Positions 8,190 through 17,266 of a DNA stretch of 64,000 nt are shown here, one piece after another; the first letter of the stretch is position 1, and the number at the start of each line of letters is the position of its first letter. The translations under genes were made by a program, and so were the position numbers. The stretch spans positions 59,784 through 123,783 of the forward strand of contig JAWKNJ010000019.1 in assembly GCA_041391765.1 (NCBI GenBank). Reading direction: 5' to 3'. This DNA comes from SHAN690 sp041391765 (GTDB taxonomy: Bacteria > Bacteroidota > Bacteroidia > Flavobacteriales_G > Salibacteraceae). The notes under the pieces are model-generated. The model had not been told where the DNA came from and did not search any database. It worked only from the letters and a program-made list of their open reading frames with translations.

Positions 8190-8866
8190 GACAACTCGTC
8201 AAGCGTGTAACCCAACCCAACACGCGTATGAATCAGTCGGGGTGCAAAGTCTTTATCCACTTTTTTGCGTAGCATGTTCACATATACATCAACCACGTTA
8301 GTTCCGGTATCGAAGTTGATGTCCCAGACTTTCTCCGCTATTTCAGCTCTGTCAATCACGCGGCCGGCATTTCGGAGAAGCAATTCAAGCAACGCAAACT
8401 CTTTTGCCGTTAAGGTGATTTGCTTGCCATCACGAATCGCTACTTTTTTGTTCAAATCCAATTTCAAATTAGAGAATTCCAAGAAATCATGCGTTTGTTT
8501 CGCTCCACCGGCTCTTCTAGTGTGAGAACGAATACGCGCCAATAACTCATTGAACTCAAAGGGCTTCACGAGGTAGTCGTCTGCACCCGCATCCAAGCCG
8601 GTGACCTTATCTTCAGTTGTGCCCAATGCGGTCAATAGTATGATCGGAATGTTTGATTTCGATTTGCGCACTTCACGACACAATTCAATTCCGTTTATAT
8701 AAGGTATGATGACATCAAAAATCATCAGGTCGAAGTCGGAGCCAACGGCAAGTCTACGACCCATTTGCCCATCATAGGCAATGGTGACTTCATAGCCTGA
8801 CTCTGTCAGACCCTTTTCCATGAAGGCGGCCAATTTAGGCTCGTCCTCAACAACCAGAATTTTCAT
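8186..8866 (-). CDS. OmpR-family response regulator
   Basis: A 226-residue transcription factor. The receiver domain has acidic pocket E8/D9, phospho-acceptor D51 (MIFDVIIPY) and conserved Lys (LVKPFEF). The winged-helix DNA-binding domain covers about 130-225 (LTAKEFALLELLLRN ... VDVYVNMLRKKVD). ATG 8866 starts MKILVVEDEP; the frame upstream to 8887 enters the inverted repeat described below. It couples to the histidine kinase by an ATGA overlap. It probably regulates its own operon and perhaps the coiled-coil protein downstream. Confidence 0.93.
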   Translation of the reverse strand: MKILVVEDEPKLAAFMEKGLTESGYEVTIAYDGQMGRRLAVGSDFDLMIFDVIIPYINGIELCREVRKSKSNIPIILLTALGTTEDKVTGLDAGADDYLVKPFEFNELLARIRSHTRRAGGAKQTHDFLEFSNLKLDLNKKVAIRDGKQITLTAKEFALLELLLRNAGRVIDRAEIAEKVWDINFDTGTNVVDVYVNMLRKKVDKDFAPRLIHTRVGLGYTLDELS

Positions 8867-8873
8867 ACATCGA

Positions 8874-8909
8874 AAATGATAAATCAAATGTGCTTTGATT
8901 TTGTCATTT
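8874..8909. promoter_or_regulatory. Imperfect inverted repeat upstream of the OmpR-type regulator
   Basis: Nested arms AAATGA-t-AAATCAAA (8874-8888) and TTTGATTT-tg-TCATTT (8894-8909) flank TGTGC. The inner 8-bp arms are perfect and the outer 6-bp arms are offset by one base. The element starts 8 nt upstream of the regulator's ATG at 8866 and lies in the 132-nt divergent gap to the DUF2202 gene. It is a candidate operator or promoter-overlapping site; no T-run suggests termination. Confidence 0.55.
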
Positions 8910-8998
8910 CTGAAAGCAATCTTTTGTTACTAGTCTGAATAGGTGATCCAGGTCACTGAAATAGCGGAATTCTAGGGATACCTTGTCCGAAAAAAGCC

Positions 8999-9613
8999 AT
9001 GAAAAAGATCACATTATTAATCGTTGGGTTGAGCGTATTGAACTTGACCAATTGCAAATCAGAAGATCCAGATGATTCCATTCCAGACACAACCACTCCA
9101 TCCTTAACGCAGGAGCAGGAAGCCAACCTCCAGTTCATGCAGGAAGAAGAAAAGCTAGCCAGAGACGTTTACACGACATTTTATGAGAAATGGGAAGACC
9201 ATCCGTTTTCTAACATCTCGGGTAGCGAGCAGGATCACATGAATAGAATTCAAGCACACATGGATGAATACGGTGTGGAATCACTTGTAAAGGACGAAGC
9301 CGGGGTGTTCACTAACTCAGCACTTCAAAGCCTATATGATTCGTTGACTACGGTTGGGTTAGCGAACCAGGTAGATGCATTGATGATAGGTGCTGAGATT
9401 GAGGAACTGGACATCTTGGATTTGATGGATGCCATGGAAACGCATTTCCCTGAGGGCGATATCAACACCACCTATCAGAACTTAATGGATGCATCTAAGA
9501 AACACTTGTATGCTTACACGAAGTACATGTCGATGCAGTTTGACACCACGTATGTGCCAAGACACATGAGTCAAAGCTTGTATGAGCAAATGCGCGCGGA
9601 AGGCAAACATTGA
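8999..9613 (+). CDS. DUF2202 ferritin-like lipoprotein
   Basis: A 204-residue protein with a lipoprotein signal (LNLTNC, Cys19) followed by an acidic linker and then the DUF2202 domain: LTQEQEANLQFMQEEEKLARDVY, with E-E-E-K-L-A-R and S-E-Q-D-H-M as putative ferritin-like metal ligands. E-x6-Y spacing and a second helical pair (EELDILDLMDAM ... ASKKHLYAYTKYM) complete a four-helix bundle. Family members are predicted di-iron proteins of unknown reaction. The gene diverges from the two-component operon, so it is a plausible regulatory target, but this is inference. Confidence 0.85.
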   Translation: MKKITLLIVGLSVLNLTNCKSEDPDDSIPDTTTPSLTQEQEANLQFMQEEEKLARDVYTTFYEKWEDHPFSNISGSEQDHMNRIQAHMDEYGVESLVKDEAGVFTNSALQSLYDSLTTVGLANQVDALMIGAEIEELDILDLMDAMETHFPEGDINTTYQNLMDASKKHLYAYTKYMSMQFDTTYVPRHMSQSLYEQMRAEGKH

Positions 9614-9643
9614 CATTTCGAGATAAGTAGTTAATTCGAGGCC

Positions 9644-10267
9644 ATGAACGTAAGCGAACGTCTGGCCTCTTTTTTTGACCGCAAGGACGAGGAGCCCAAT
9701 ATTCAACTGGCTCTGGAAATAGTTACTAATCAGAACGCTGCGGCTGTCAGTGACCTTGTTCAATTGCTAAAAGTGGGAAAGCGAGACCAGCAAAGCGATT
9801 GCATCAAGGTGTTGTATGAAATAGGAGAAAGGCAGCCCAAGCTTATCGCTAAGCACTTTCAGGTCTTTTTGGAAACGCTAAACCATAAAAACAATCGCTT
9901 GCAGTGGGGCGCGATGACCGCCTTGGATTGCATTGCATTGGAAAATCCCGATTTGACCGCATCTCATCTTTCCGGAATCCTTGAAGCTTCAGACAATGAT
10001 TCAGTGATCACAAAAGATCACGCTGTTGGAATATTAATCAAGCTGGCTTCTATTGAGAAGTACCGCGAAACAGCCCTTCCATTGCTTTTGGAACAACTAA
10101 CGCATTGTGCGACCAATCAGCTTCCGATGTATGCTGAGCGTGCTTTGCCGGTGATAGTGGAAGAATGGAAAGGCCGCTTTGTGAGTGTACTTGAGAAGCG
10201 CATCCCTGAAATTGACAAGGATAGCAAGGTGAAGCGTGTGGTAAAGGTGATTCGGAAACTCCAATGA
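9644..10267 (+). CDS. HEAT/armadillo-repeat protein
   Basis: A 207-residue all-helical protein without a signal peptide. Repeated helix pairs such as SDLVQLLKVGKRDQQSDCIKVL, FLETLNHKNNRLQWGAMTALD and SGILEASDNDSVITKDHAVGIL match HEAT-like repeats, which mediate protein-protein contacts. The C-terminus is IPEIDKDSKVKRVVKVIRKLQ. A partial, diverged copy of this C-terminal coding segment lies about 1 kb downstream (see 11222-11296). The function is unknown. Confidence 0.78.
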   Translation: MNVSERLASFFDRKDEEPNIQLALEIVTNQNAAAVSDLVQLLKVGKRDQQSDCIKVLYEIGERQPKLIAKHFQVFLETLNHKNNRLQWGAMTALDCIALENPDLTASHLSGILEASDNDSVITKDHAVGILIKLASIEKYRETALPLLLEQLTHCATNQLPMYAERALPVIVEEWKGRFVSVLEKRIPEIDKDSKVKRVVKVIRKLQ

Positions 10268-10289
10268 GCAAAAATCTAATGGATTGTTG

Positions 10290-11144
10290 ATGATGAAGAT
10301 CAAGCAGTTTATGATAATAGTTTCAGTTCTGGTTACAACATCATGTTCATATCATATCACAAAAAACTATAGCCTAACCAGAAACTCTAGCCTGATGGGG
10401 TGCGATCCATCGGTTACTAAAATGTTGGATTTAAAAGGTTTGAACATAAGGTACCTAGGTTCTATCAAGCTGGATGACCTGGGTTACACCATAAAATGCT
10501 CGGAGGAGCAAGCTATGGCTATGATCAAAGAGGACGCTTGTAAATTGGATGTACAATTTGTCAATATTTCAAGTGAGGCGTATCCAGATTACTCATCAAC
10601 CTGCTACAGATGTGTAGCAGATATGTACATATTGGGAGAGGATACGGTTACGAGGAAGATTATTAATCGTGGAAAACGAAGCATACTATATTTTACAAAT
10701 ACCGAGACACTTGAATGGGATTCATTCGAGATAACAATGAGTGAGACGAGTACAGTGCCTTACCAATTATACATTGATATTAAGCTTCATGGTTCGAAAC
10801 CAAGCATGGCTGGAATTCCAAAGTCAGTGAACAGTGAAGCAGTTGTGTATGCTGACTTGTCCGGTGTAAAAAAGTCTTATAAAACAGAACAAGGACTTAA
10901 ACACTTAAACGGACTTTTTCAACTAGCTCAGCTTCACGCTTTTAGATTGTCTAGTTTCTTAGAATCAAAAGATGGTAGAACGGCCATGAAAGGAAAAGCG
11001 GGAGCTCAAGGTTTGGTCGATCAGATTTATGCCGATTTGAATGAAGAACGAAAAAGGTATGTAGAGGAGACCGAGTTTGGACAAAATAAGATTGCCCAAG
11101 AAAAGTGGTCTCAGAGCATATCAGACAGACTCGATGTTCAATAA
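10290..11144 (+). CDS. Lipoprotein of unknown function
   Basis: A 284-residue protein from ATG 10290 (a TTG at 10284 is possible). The signal peptide ends VSVLVTTSC, giving a lipidated Cys. The mature part contains several cysteines (MGCD, IKCS, EDAC, STCYRC) and a C-terminal helix. I recognise no family. Base composition is more AT-rich than the flanking HEAT and DoxX genes. It is bracketed by the HEAT gene and a degenerate copy of its 3' end, which suggests insertion or duplication at this site. Confidence 0.7.
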   Translation: MMKIKQFMIIVSVLVTTSCSYHITKNYSLTRNSSLMGCDPSVTKMLDLKGLNIRYLGSIKLDDLGYTIKCSEEQAMAMIKEDACKLDVQFVNISSEAYPDYSSTCYRCVADMYILGEDTVTRKIINRGKRSILYFTNTETLEWDSFEITMSETSTVPYQLYIDIKLHGSKPSMAGIPKSVNSEAVVYADLSGVKKSYKTEQGLKHLNGLFQLAQLHAFRLSSFLESKDGRTAMKGKAGAQGLVDQIYADLNEERKRYVEETEFGQNKIAQEKWSQSISDRLDVQ

Positions 11145-11221
11145 CAGATCATGTCAACTCCAATGATTAAATGGCGCTTAAACCACTTTGATCATGGTTC
11201 CAGACTTGGATAAGACCCTTA

Positions 11222-11296
11222 TTCAAGGTGTTGTACAGGTGCACCCCTGAAATTGACAAGCGAAGGAGGGTGAAGCGTGCGGAGAAAGTGATTAAT
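11222..11296 (+). pseudogene. Remnant copy of the HEAT gene 3' end
   Basis: 11242-11294 aligns with 10201-10254, the last coding segment of the HEAT gene, at about 81% by eye (42 of 52). The reading TPEIDKRRRVKRAEKVINR corresponds to IPEIDKDSKVKRVVKVIRK. Just before it, TCAAGGTGTTGTA (11223-11235) also occurs inside the intact gene near 9806, so the fragment may join two separated parts of the gene through an internal deletion. It lacks a start and is not expected to be functional. It forms the 5' part of a spurious longer frame leading into the DoxX gene. Confidence 0.65.
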
Positions 11297-11325
11297 CGCA
11301 GGCTCTTTTTTATGCATTTGGTACG

Positions 11326-11367
11326 TGTAACCAAAAAGTTACATATAATTGTAACCTATTTGTTACA
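11326..11367. promoter_or_regulatory. Tandem palindromic operators TGTAAC-N6-GTTACA
   Basis: Two perfect 18-bp dyads with the same arms, TGTAAC and GTTACA, at 11326-11343 and 11350-11367. Their starts are 24 bp apart and the downstream one ends 13 nt before the DoxX start. A near-consensus Bacteroidota -7 box TATAATTG (11344-11351) lies between them, with TTTG at 11317-11320 upstream, so bound protein would block the promoter. The ArsR-type regulator encoded by the second gene of the operon is the obvious candidate ligand. Confidence 0.75.
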
Positions 11368-11380
11368 TAAATTATTAAAA

Positions 11381-11761
11381 ATGAATCAAAAGACTTGGAT
11401 TTATTGGACAGTCACCGGACTCTTCGCTGCATTTATGATGTTTACTGCCATTCCCGATATCATTTTGGCAGAGGATGCGGCATTATTTATTGGAGCACTG
11501 GGTTACCCCAACTATTTTATCGTATTCATTGGTGTGGCCAAAGCCCTAGGAGCCATCGCCATACTTATTCCCGGATTCAAAACCATTAAGGAGTGGGCCT
11601 ATGCCGGATTCGCTTATGATTTGATAGGGGCTGTAGTTTCCATCATTTCTGTTGACGGTCTGAAACCGGATATTGCCGGAATGCTCATGCCAATCGGATT
11701 GATGATTGGTTCCTACATGCTATGGCGCAAGCGTATAGAGATTAAAGGCTCTGAGGCATGA
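11381..11761 (+). CDS. DoxX-like family membrane protein
   Basis: A 126-residue protein with four hydrophobic helices. ATG 11381 is chosen over the longer frame from 11228 because that extension is the HEAT remnant and operator DNA. MNQKTWIYWTVTGLFAAFMMFTAIPDI, GYPNYFIVFIGVAKALGAIAIL and the later AYAGFAYDLIGAVVS match the DoxX-like family (small four-helix proteins often encoded next to AHSA1/ArsR genes). The molecular role is unknown. The stop overlaps the start of the ArsR-AHSA1 gene by 4 nt (ATGA). Confidence 0.87.
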   Translation: MNQKTWIYWTVTGLFAAFMMFTAIPDIILAEDAALFIGALGYPNYFIVFIGVAKALGAIAILIPGFKTIKEWAYAGFAYDLIGAVVSIISVDGLKPDIAGMLMPIGLMIGSYMLWRKRIEIKGSEA

Positions 11762-12588
11762 GACGCGATGTTTTCCAAGCCATTGCCGACCCAACCCGAA
11801 GAGAGATTATTGGTCTGATTGCCACCCAACCACAAAATGTAAATAGCGTGGCTGAGCAATTCTCAATCAGCCGACCGGCAGTGTCCAAACACATGAAAAT
11901 CTTGGAGGAGTGCGGTTTGGTGATGATTCAAACAAAAGGTCGAGAGCGCTATTGCACCGCTCGATTAGACAAACTAAACGAAGTTCACGATTGGATAGAG
12001 AAGTATCGCAAGATCTGGATGAGCCGGTTCGATTCGCTCGAAAACTATTTGCAAGAATTACAATCAAAAACCAACAATAAATTGCAACCAATGGGTACAA
12101 ATCCAAAAGACCTAAGCGAAAAAGAAGAGCGTGAGGTCACCTTCGAACGGCTAAACAACGCACCTCGAGACCTCGTATTCGAAGTTTGGTCCGATCCACA
12201 TCACCTGGCCCAATGGTTTGGTCCCAATGGCTTTACAATCACTACTCACAACATGGATTTCCGAGAGGGTGGGCGATGGCGCTTTATGATGCACGGCCCG
12301 GATGGTAAAGACTACCCCAACAAGGTTGTTTACACCGAAATCAAGCGACCCGAGCGAATCGTTTATCATCATGCGGATGATGAGGAAGTACAAACCATCA
12401 GTTTTCACGTGACGATTACGTTTGAAGATCGTGGTGGAAAAACCATGGTTCGAAACCACATGATTTTTGAGAAGCGTGAAGTGTTGGAATTTGTCGCTAT
12501 TGAAAATAAAGCCATCGAAGGCGGACATCAAAACATGAATCGAATGGAAGCCTATGTGATTCAGCGACTGAGTGAAGTCTCCGTTTAA
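11758..12588 (+). CDS. ArsR-type regulator fused to an AHSA1/SRPBCC domain
   Basis: A 276-residue two-domain protein. Residues 1-100 are an ArsR-family winged helix (FQAIADPTRREIIGLI ... SRPAVSKHMKILEECGLV) without the CxC metal-binding motif of true arsenic sensors, closest to SdpR-like repressors. After a linker (about 101-120), residues about 125-275 are an AHSA1/CalC-type SRPBCC domain (DLVFEVWSDPHHLAQWFGPNGFTI ... GGRWRFMMHGPDG), a hydrophobic ligand-binding cup. The two modules are usually separate adjacent genes, and here they form one frame. The fusion suggests a ligand-gated repressor. It is translationally coupled to DoxX and its stop overlaps the convergent MscS stop. Confidence 0.9.
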   Translation: MRRDVFQAIADPTRREIIGLIATQPQNVNSVAEQFSISRPAVSKHMKILEECGLVMIQTKGRERYCTARLDKLNEVHDWIEKYRKIWMSRFDSLENYLQELQSKTNNKLQPMGTNPKDLSEKEEREVTFERLNNAPRDLVFEVWSDPHHLAQWFGPNGFTITTHNMDFREGGRWRFMMHGPDGKDYPNKVVYTEIKRPERIVYHHADDEEVQTISFHVTITFEDRGGKTMVRNHMIFEKREVLEFVAIENKAIEGGHQNMNRMEAYVIQRLSEVSV

Positions 12589-14186
12589 CCTTCCTTGTCG
12601 ACTTTAATTCCAAAACTAGGCGCTTTGTAATCTGAAGGCAGATAGTTCACTGGAATAGTAGTCATGTTGCCATCCCTTGCTGCTCTGTAATGAGGAGATA
12701 AAATTTCAATTCCTGCGGAGTTAAACTCATCTTGGATGTTCGCGTGGATGTTGGAATAGATTAGAGCTGCTTTTTCTGGATACTTGGTGTAGCAATTCAA
12801 TTGATAGCTAACATAGAAATCATCTAGGCTGGTTTGAAGTACAAAAGGTTCCGGACTTTCCTCGATCATTGCAGTGCCTTTACCCGCTTTTATTAATGCC
12901 TTGTGAACGTCTTTCCATGGAACATCATAGCCGATAGTGACTGTGGTGTAGAGAATGACTCCTTTTTCTTTTGCGATCGTGCTATAGTTGACCGTGTGAT
13001 TGCTCAGGATGGTCGAATTTGGAATGGTGATGTCTTCATTCTTTATTGTTCTGACACGCGTCACCAACATCGACTTTTCAATGACATCTCCGGTTACTTC
13101 TCCAATTTTAACCCGATCACCAAGTTTATAGGGGCGCATGTACGTGATGACTATTCCGGCCACAGCATTAGAAATGGCTGATCCCGAGCCGAAAGAGACT
13201 AACAAACCCAGGAATACGGAAACACCTTGAAATATTGGGGAGTCACTTCCAGGTAAATAAGGGAATATCATTATGAATCCGAAGGCAATGAAAACAAATC
13301 GAAGGATTTGATACGTAGGGTAGGCCCAATCCGGATAAAATCCAGGAATAACAAGCTTCTCTGACTTTATTTCATCGGAAAGGAATCGAATGAAACGAAC
13401 TGCATATCTCACCGCTAAAGCGATTACACCGATGGTTACCAAGTTTGGTAAATAGTTTACTAATCCTGTGAGAATCTTTCTGACCGGATTCAAAACCAAA
13501 GCGAATAAAGATCGAGCGATGCCTTCTGTACCTGGGAAAATGCTAAACAGGATCGGCAGGGAAATATAAATCAGGACTAGAATGAAGACCCATTTAATGA
13601 TGCCAAGTCCACTGGAAAGGAGAGTGATCAAACGCTCTTTACCCAGAAACTCATAGTTTCTGAAGGAAACTCCCTTTAGATAATCACTGTTTGATCGGAT
13701 CAGGCGTACGTTCAAATAGCGAAACAGCTTGTTCATATAGCGAATCACCAGGAAGAGCAATAAAATAACCATCAAGGCGAGAACTACGTTGATGACCATG
13801 TTCTTTACATAGTTCACAGCGTTTCTACCTGCTAGCTTTTGCTGAATTTCATCTAGATAAAGTTGAGCAGCTTCTGCCTGCGAAGCCTCCATAGCCTCAG
13901 CATCTCCAGGTCTGATTTTAAAAACTCGCTTGTTGCCATATTCTATGTAGTAGGAAGAGTCGCGCTGGGATACGCGAAATGAGTCTGGTTGCAGTCTTCC
14001 GTTTTCCGCATAGTTCTTCAATCGCGATGCGATGACTGCAGCTCTGTCTTGTCGATCTAGTTCTTCGTTTTCTGCATATACCTCAAACAGATCTATTTCA
14101 TTGAAAGTCACACTTGCACCTGGCTTCTGTGCAACGACTCGCATAGATAAAAGGACCTAGAATATGGCAATAGTGAAACGAAACAT
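12585..14186 (-). CDS. MscS-family mechanosensitive channel with an amber codon in its signal peptide
   Basis: The longest uninterrupted frame starts at ATG 14144 (519 residues). It begins in a periplasmic-type domain (FEVYAENEELDRQDRAAVIASRL) that in related proteins follows a signal peptide. Reading further upstream in the same frame gives ATG 14186, MFRFTIAIF, TAG at 14157-14159, then VLLSMRVVAQ. Without the stop this is a textbook signal peptide. The rest has four or five membrane helices, a pore segment (SVFLGLLVSFGSGSAISNAVAGIVITYMRP), the MscS beta domain (YKLGDRVKIGEVTGDV, ITIPNSTIL) and a C-terminal domain. It is either a nonsense mutation, a sequencing error, or a truncated protein starting at 14144. 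Confidence 0.8.
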
Positions 14187-14247
14187 GTGTCAAGTTTTGG
14201 CGAATGTACCCTATGATGGCATAATCGTATTTGTCTAAAAGGTTTGC

Positions 14248-16550
14248 TTACTTCTTCTTGGCTTTCTGCATGTCGTTCGGCTCGTTGCTGGGGGCACCAT
14301 ACCGGCCATAACCTTTGTAAAGATCAAATCGACTCTTTGGAATGCGCTGCGGCCAGTAGTTGTCGCTGCGGTCTATGTCTGCTGTTTCCAGGTTTGGATC
14401 CAAAGCCACGGAGGCGATGGTCTTTTTGGCATAAAACACCTTGCTCACCTGCTTTGCGTCAAATCGCCAAATCTCAGCGGGAATGTAGTGTCGTTCCGTG
14501 CTTCCATCACTAAACGTAAACTCGAGAATAATCGGCATCGGCAAGCCACCCTCGTTGCTGAATTTCATCTGATAGTAGTTCCACTTTCCATTGATGATTT
14601 CCTTTTCCTCATCGCTTAGCTTGGCCAAAAAGTCCTCGTATTTCTTTTTGTCATACGCTGTCGGCTGATACTCATCGCGCTTATTGTAGAAATCCTTCAG
14701 TTCAGGCTTTTGCTCCACCATGGTGTAGGCCACCAGCTTGCTGTTGATCATATCGCCTAAGTATAATTCCTCAGCTTCGTTGGCTTCTCGTTTGGCTGCT
14801 AGTTCGATGTCCGGATTTTTGGTGTTGATATTGAAGAGCTTTACTTCATCAATGCTAATGTCCACGGGCTCTGTAGTGAAAAACCATCCTCTCCAAAACC
14901 AATCCAAGTCAACGCCTGATGCATCTTCCATCGTTCTGAAAAAGTCAGCGGGAGTAGGATGTTTGTAAGCCCATCGCTCTGCGTAAGTCTTGAATGCAAA
15001 GTCGAATAACTCACGACCTAAAATGGTTTCGCGCAGGATGTTGAGAGCCGCAGCCGGTTTTCCAGGCGTTGTTACCAAATTGAAACAAGGCTTCTCGCTA
15101 AGGTCATAATGGGAGATATCTTGCTGCGATCGCCTTCCATGTAGTCCACACCTTTGCTGGCGGGTCCCCTGCGCGATGGGTAAGAAGTTCATTTGTCCCA
15201 TTCCCTTTTCTGCCGTGCATTGGTGAACGTGTTCGTCCTTCGTCCATCCAAGTCCATTGGCGTTCATCCGAATTGATGATCATAGGGAAGAAGTTGTGTC
15301 CCACTTCATGGATGATCACAGAAATCATCCCGTACTTGGTACCTTCAGAGTAGGTTCCATCCTCCTCGGGGCGACCACCGTTGAAGCAGATCATAGGATA
15401 TTCCATACCAATTCTATTCGTGTGCACCGAAATCGCAACCGGATACTGATAAGGAATAGTGTGGTTGCTATAGCTCCGAATCGTGTGCGCCACCACCTCG
15501 AAAGTACATTTCCCACAACGGATTTCCCCCTCCTTCGCAAAGTTTTCTTCATCGCCATGATGGTCTTCCCGTTGATGTCCACACCATAGCATCCCAAATG
15601 AATTTACGTGATGAGGCGAATGCAAAGTCCCTCACGTTTTCTGCATGAAACGTCCACGTCTTGGTTCCCTTTGGTTTTCCTTTTTCGGCTTTCTCGGCCT
15701 CCTTTTGATTCACGATCATCACCGGCTTCTTTGCCGTTTTAGCTTGCTTCAATCGTTCGATTTGTTCGCTGGTAAGGATCTCACTTTCATTTTGAAGTGT
15801 TCCTGTAGATGCTACTACGTGATCATTTGGAACAGTGATGTTTACCTTATAATCTCCAAAGGGAAGTGTGAACTCTCCACTTCCTAAAAATTGCTTGTTT
15901 TGCCAACCCTCAACTTCGTTATAGACACACATCCGGGGGTAGAATTGAGCGATGGTGTAGAGGTAGTTATCTTCCTCTTTGAAGTACTCATAGCCAGAGC
16001 GTCCACCAATCTCCATTCTGTCGTTGATGTTGTACCAATATTCCAGCTCCAAAGTGGTAGATTCTCCAGCCGCTAATGGAGTTGGAATGTCGACCCTCAT
16101 CATGGTCTTGACTACAGTGTATTTGGCTGCCTCGCCATTCGCGTCTTTAACACTGGTCAACTTAAATCCTCCGTCAAAGTCATTGTGAAGCCTCTTGATA
16201 TCGTTATAGGAAGCTCCCTCGTCCAACGACATTGTTGAAATGGCCTTGGTTTCGCTGTCTTTTGCTCGCATATTCTGATCTAGCTGCAACCACAGATAAT
16301 CCAATCGATCCGGTGAGTTGTTCGTGTAGGTGATCTTGATTTTTCCGGTAACCGTCTGTTTTGCATCATCCAGCGTGATGTCCATATCATAATCAGCCTT
16401 TTGCTGGTAATACTCATGTCCTGGAGCTCCCGATGCCGTTCGGTAACTGTTGGGGGTGGGTAAATCAGTTCCGAGTTGTGCGAATTTAGTTTGCGCAAAT
16501 AGCCCGCTGGTATGAAGCAGCGCAATGTATAGAAGGATGAATCGAGTCAT
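14248..16550 (-). pseudogene. M1 family metallopeptidase (aminopeptidase N-like), frameshifted
   Basis: A large secreted zinc peptidase split over three frames. The N-terminal part (16550 to about 15600) has signal peptide MTRFILLYIALLHTSGLFAQ and the M1 beta-saddle domain (KITYTNNSPDRLDYLWLQLDQN). A short segment, GVDINGKTIMAM (about 15555-15590), is in a second frame. From about 15510 another frame holds the catalytic HEVGH, with E 19 residues later (WTWMDEG). The C-terminal part to 14248 is in a third frame and includes LNILRETILGRELFD and DWFWRGWFFTTEPVDISIDEV. Several indels cluster in 15100-15650. Domain order and length are otherwise complete, so either the gene is recently broken or the sequence here is poor. 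Confidence 0.85.
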
Positions 16551-16655
16551 AATATAGGACAGGTTAACGGGCTAAAAGTAGGATTACGATGGCTACAACA
16601 AATTAGTGCCGTGTTGGCTTTGTTGAGAATGTGACGAATAGATAAGGATAGAAAG

Positions 16656-17153
16656 TCAGAATTTAATTTCCCTTCCGCTTTCGTAGAGTTCGCGTATAGC
16701 CTTTTGCGTGCTCAGTAAATACGTCTCATTATAATTGAACACACCGCTATTTGTATCCATTTCAATAATCGCGCTTGGATACTCAAAAAAGTCATCCGCA
16801 TTTCGAATACCGCGATAATCGACCTGACGTTCTAATCTGATTTCAAAACGGTAAACATCTTCCACATCTCCTAAAAGGTCGGTTACGACCATAACCCTTT
16901 TTGTAACGAACCCTTGCAGTTCTACTTCAATTGTGTAGATGGTTTCTTCTTGAAGTTCAAATGAAATCGAAGGGCCTGCTTTTTGAATTTCCTCGATGAT
17001 ATCATTCTTGTCATAAAGCCTAATAGTCATCCCTTTCATGACGTTTTGAGCATCATCTAAGATCCTGAATTTTACCTTGAGCACAGCCATGCCGTCAAGT
17101 CCAAGGGTAAAAATGAACATAAAAAGGACAAGGGTGCGAATTAGCTGTTTCAT
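16656..17153 (-). CDS. Secreted carboxypeptidase-regulatory-like beta protein, unknown function
   Basis: A 165-residue protein from ATG 17153 (MKQLIRTLVLFMFIFTLGLDGMA signal peptide); the frame extends upstream to 17219 without a better start. The mature region, KVKFRILDDAQNVMKGMTIRLYDKNDIIEEI followed by IYTIEVELQGFVTKRVMVVTDL, looks like an Ig-like/CarboxypepD-regulatory beta sandwich. The C-terminus (YNETYLLSTQKAIRELYE) is helical. The family and function are not recognised. Confidence 0.65.
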   Translation of the reverse strand: MKQLIRTLVLFMFIFTLGLDGMAVLKVKFRILDDAQNVMKGMTIRLYDKNDIIEEIQKAGPSISFELQEETIYTIEVELQGFVTKRVMVVTDLLGDVEDVYRFEIRLERQVDYRGIRNADDFFEYPSAIIEMDTNSGVFNYNETYLLSTQKAIRELYESGREIKF

Positions 17154-17240
17154 AGAATGACTAACAAATTTAGGGCAGTATTTAATGCTCTGAAGCGCAA
17201 ATGCGTGAATAATTAACAACGGTTGGGTGAATAGCCATTA

Positions 17241-17248
17241 TATTTTCG
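17241..17248 (+). promoter_or_regulatory. -7 box TATTTTCG upstream of exonuclease III gene
   Basis: TATTTTCG fits the TAnnTTYG pattern repeated in this window and ends 18 nt before ATG 17267. Confidence 0.4.
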
Positions 17249-17266
17249 CCCAAAATGTGATAGAAT

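Noticed and set aside
11228..11380. Longer DoxX-like protein starting at 11228
   Set aside because: The extension is the HEAT remnant and the operator/promoter region, without a signal or conserved residues.
11758..12588. ArsR-domain protein as the regulator of the arsC pair
   Set aside because: It lacks the CxC metal site, is 8.5 kb away and has its own operators and ligand domain.
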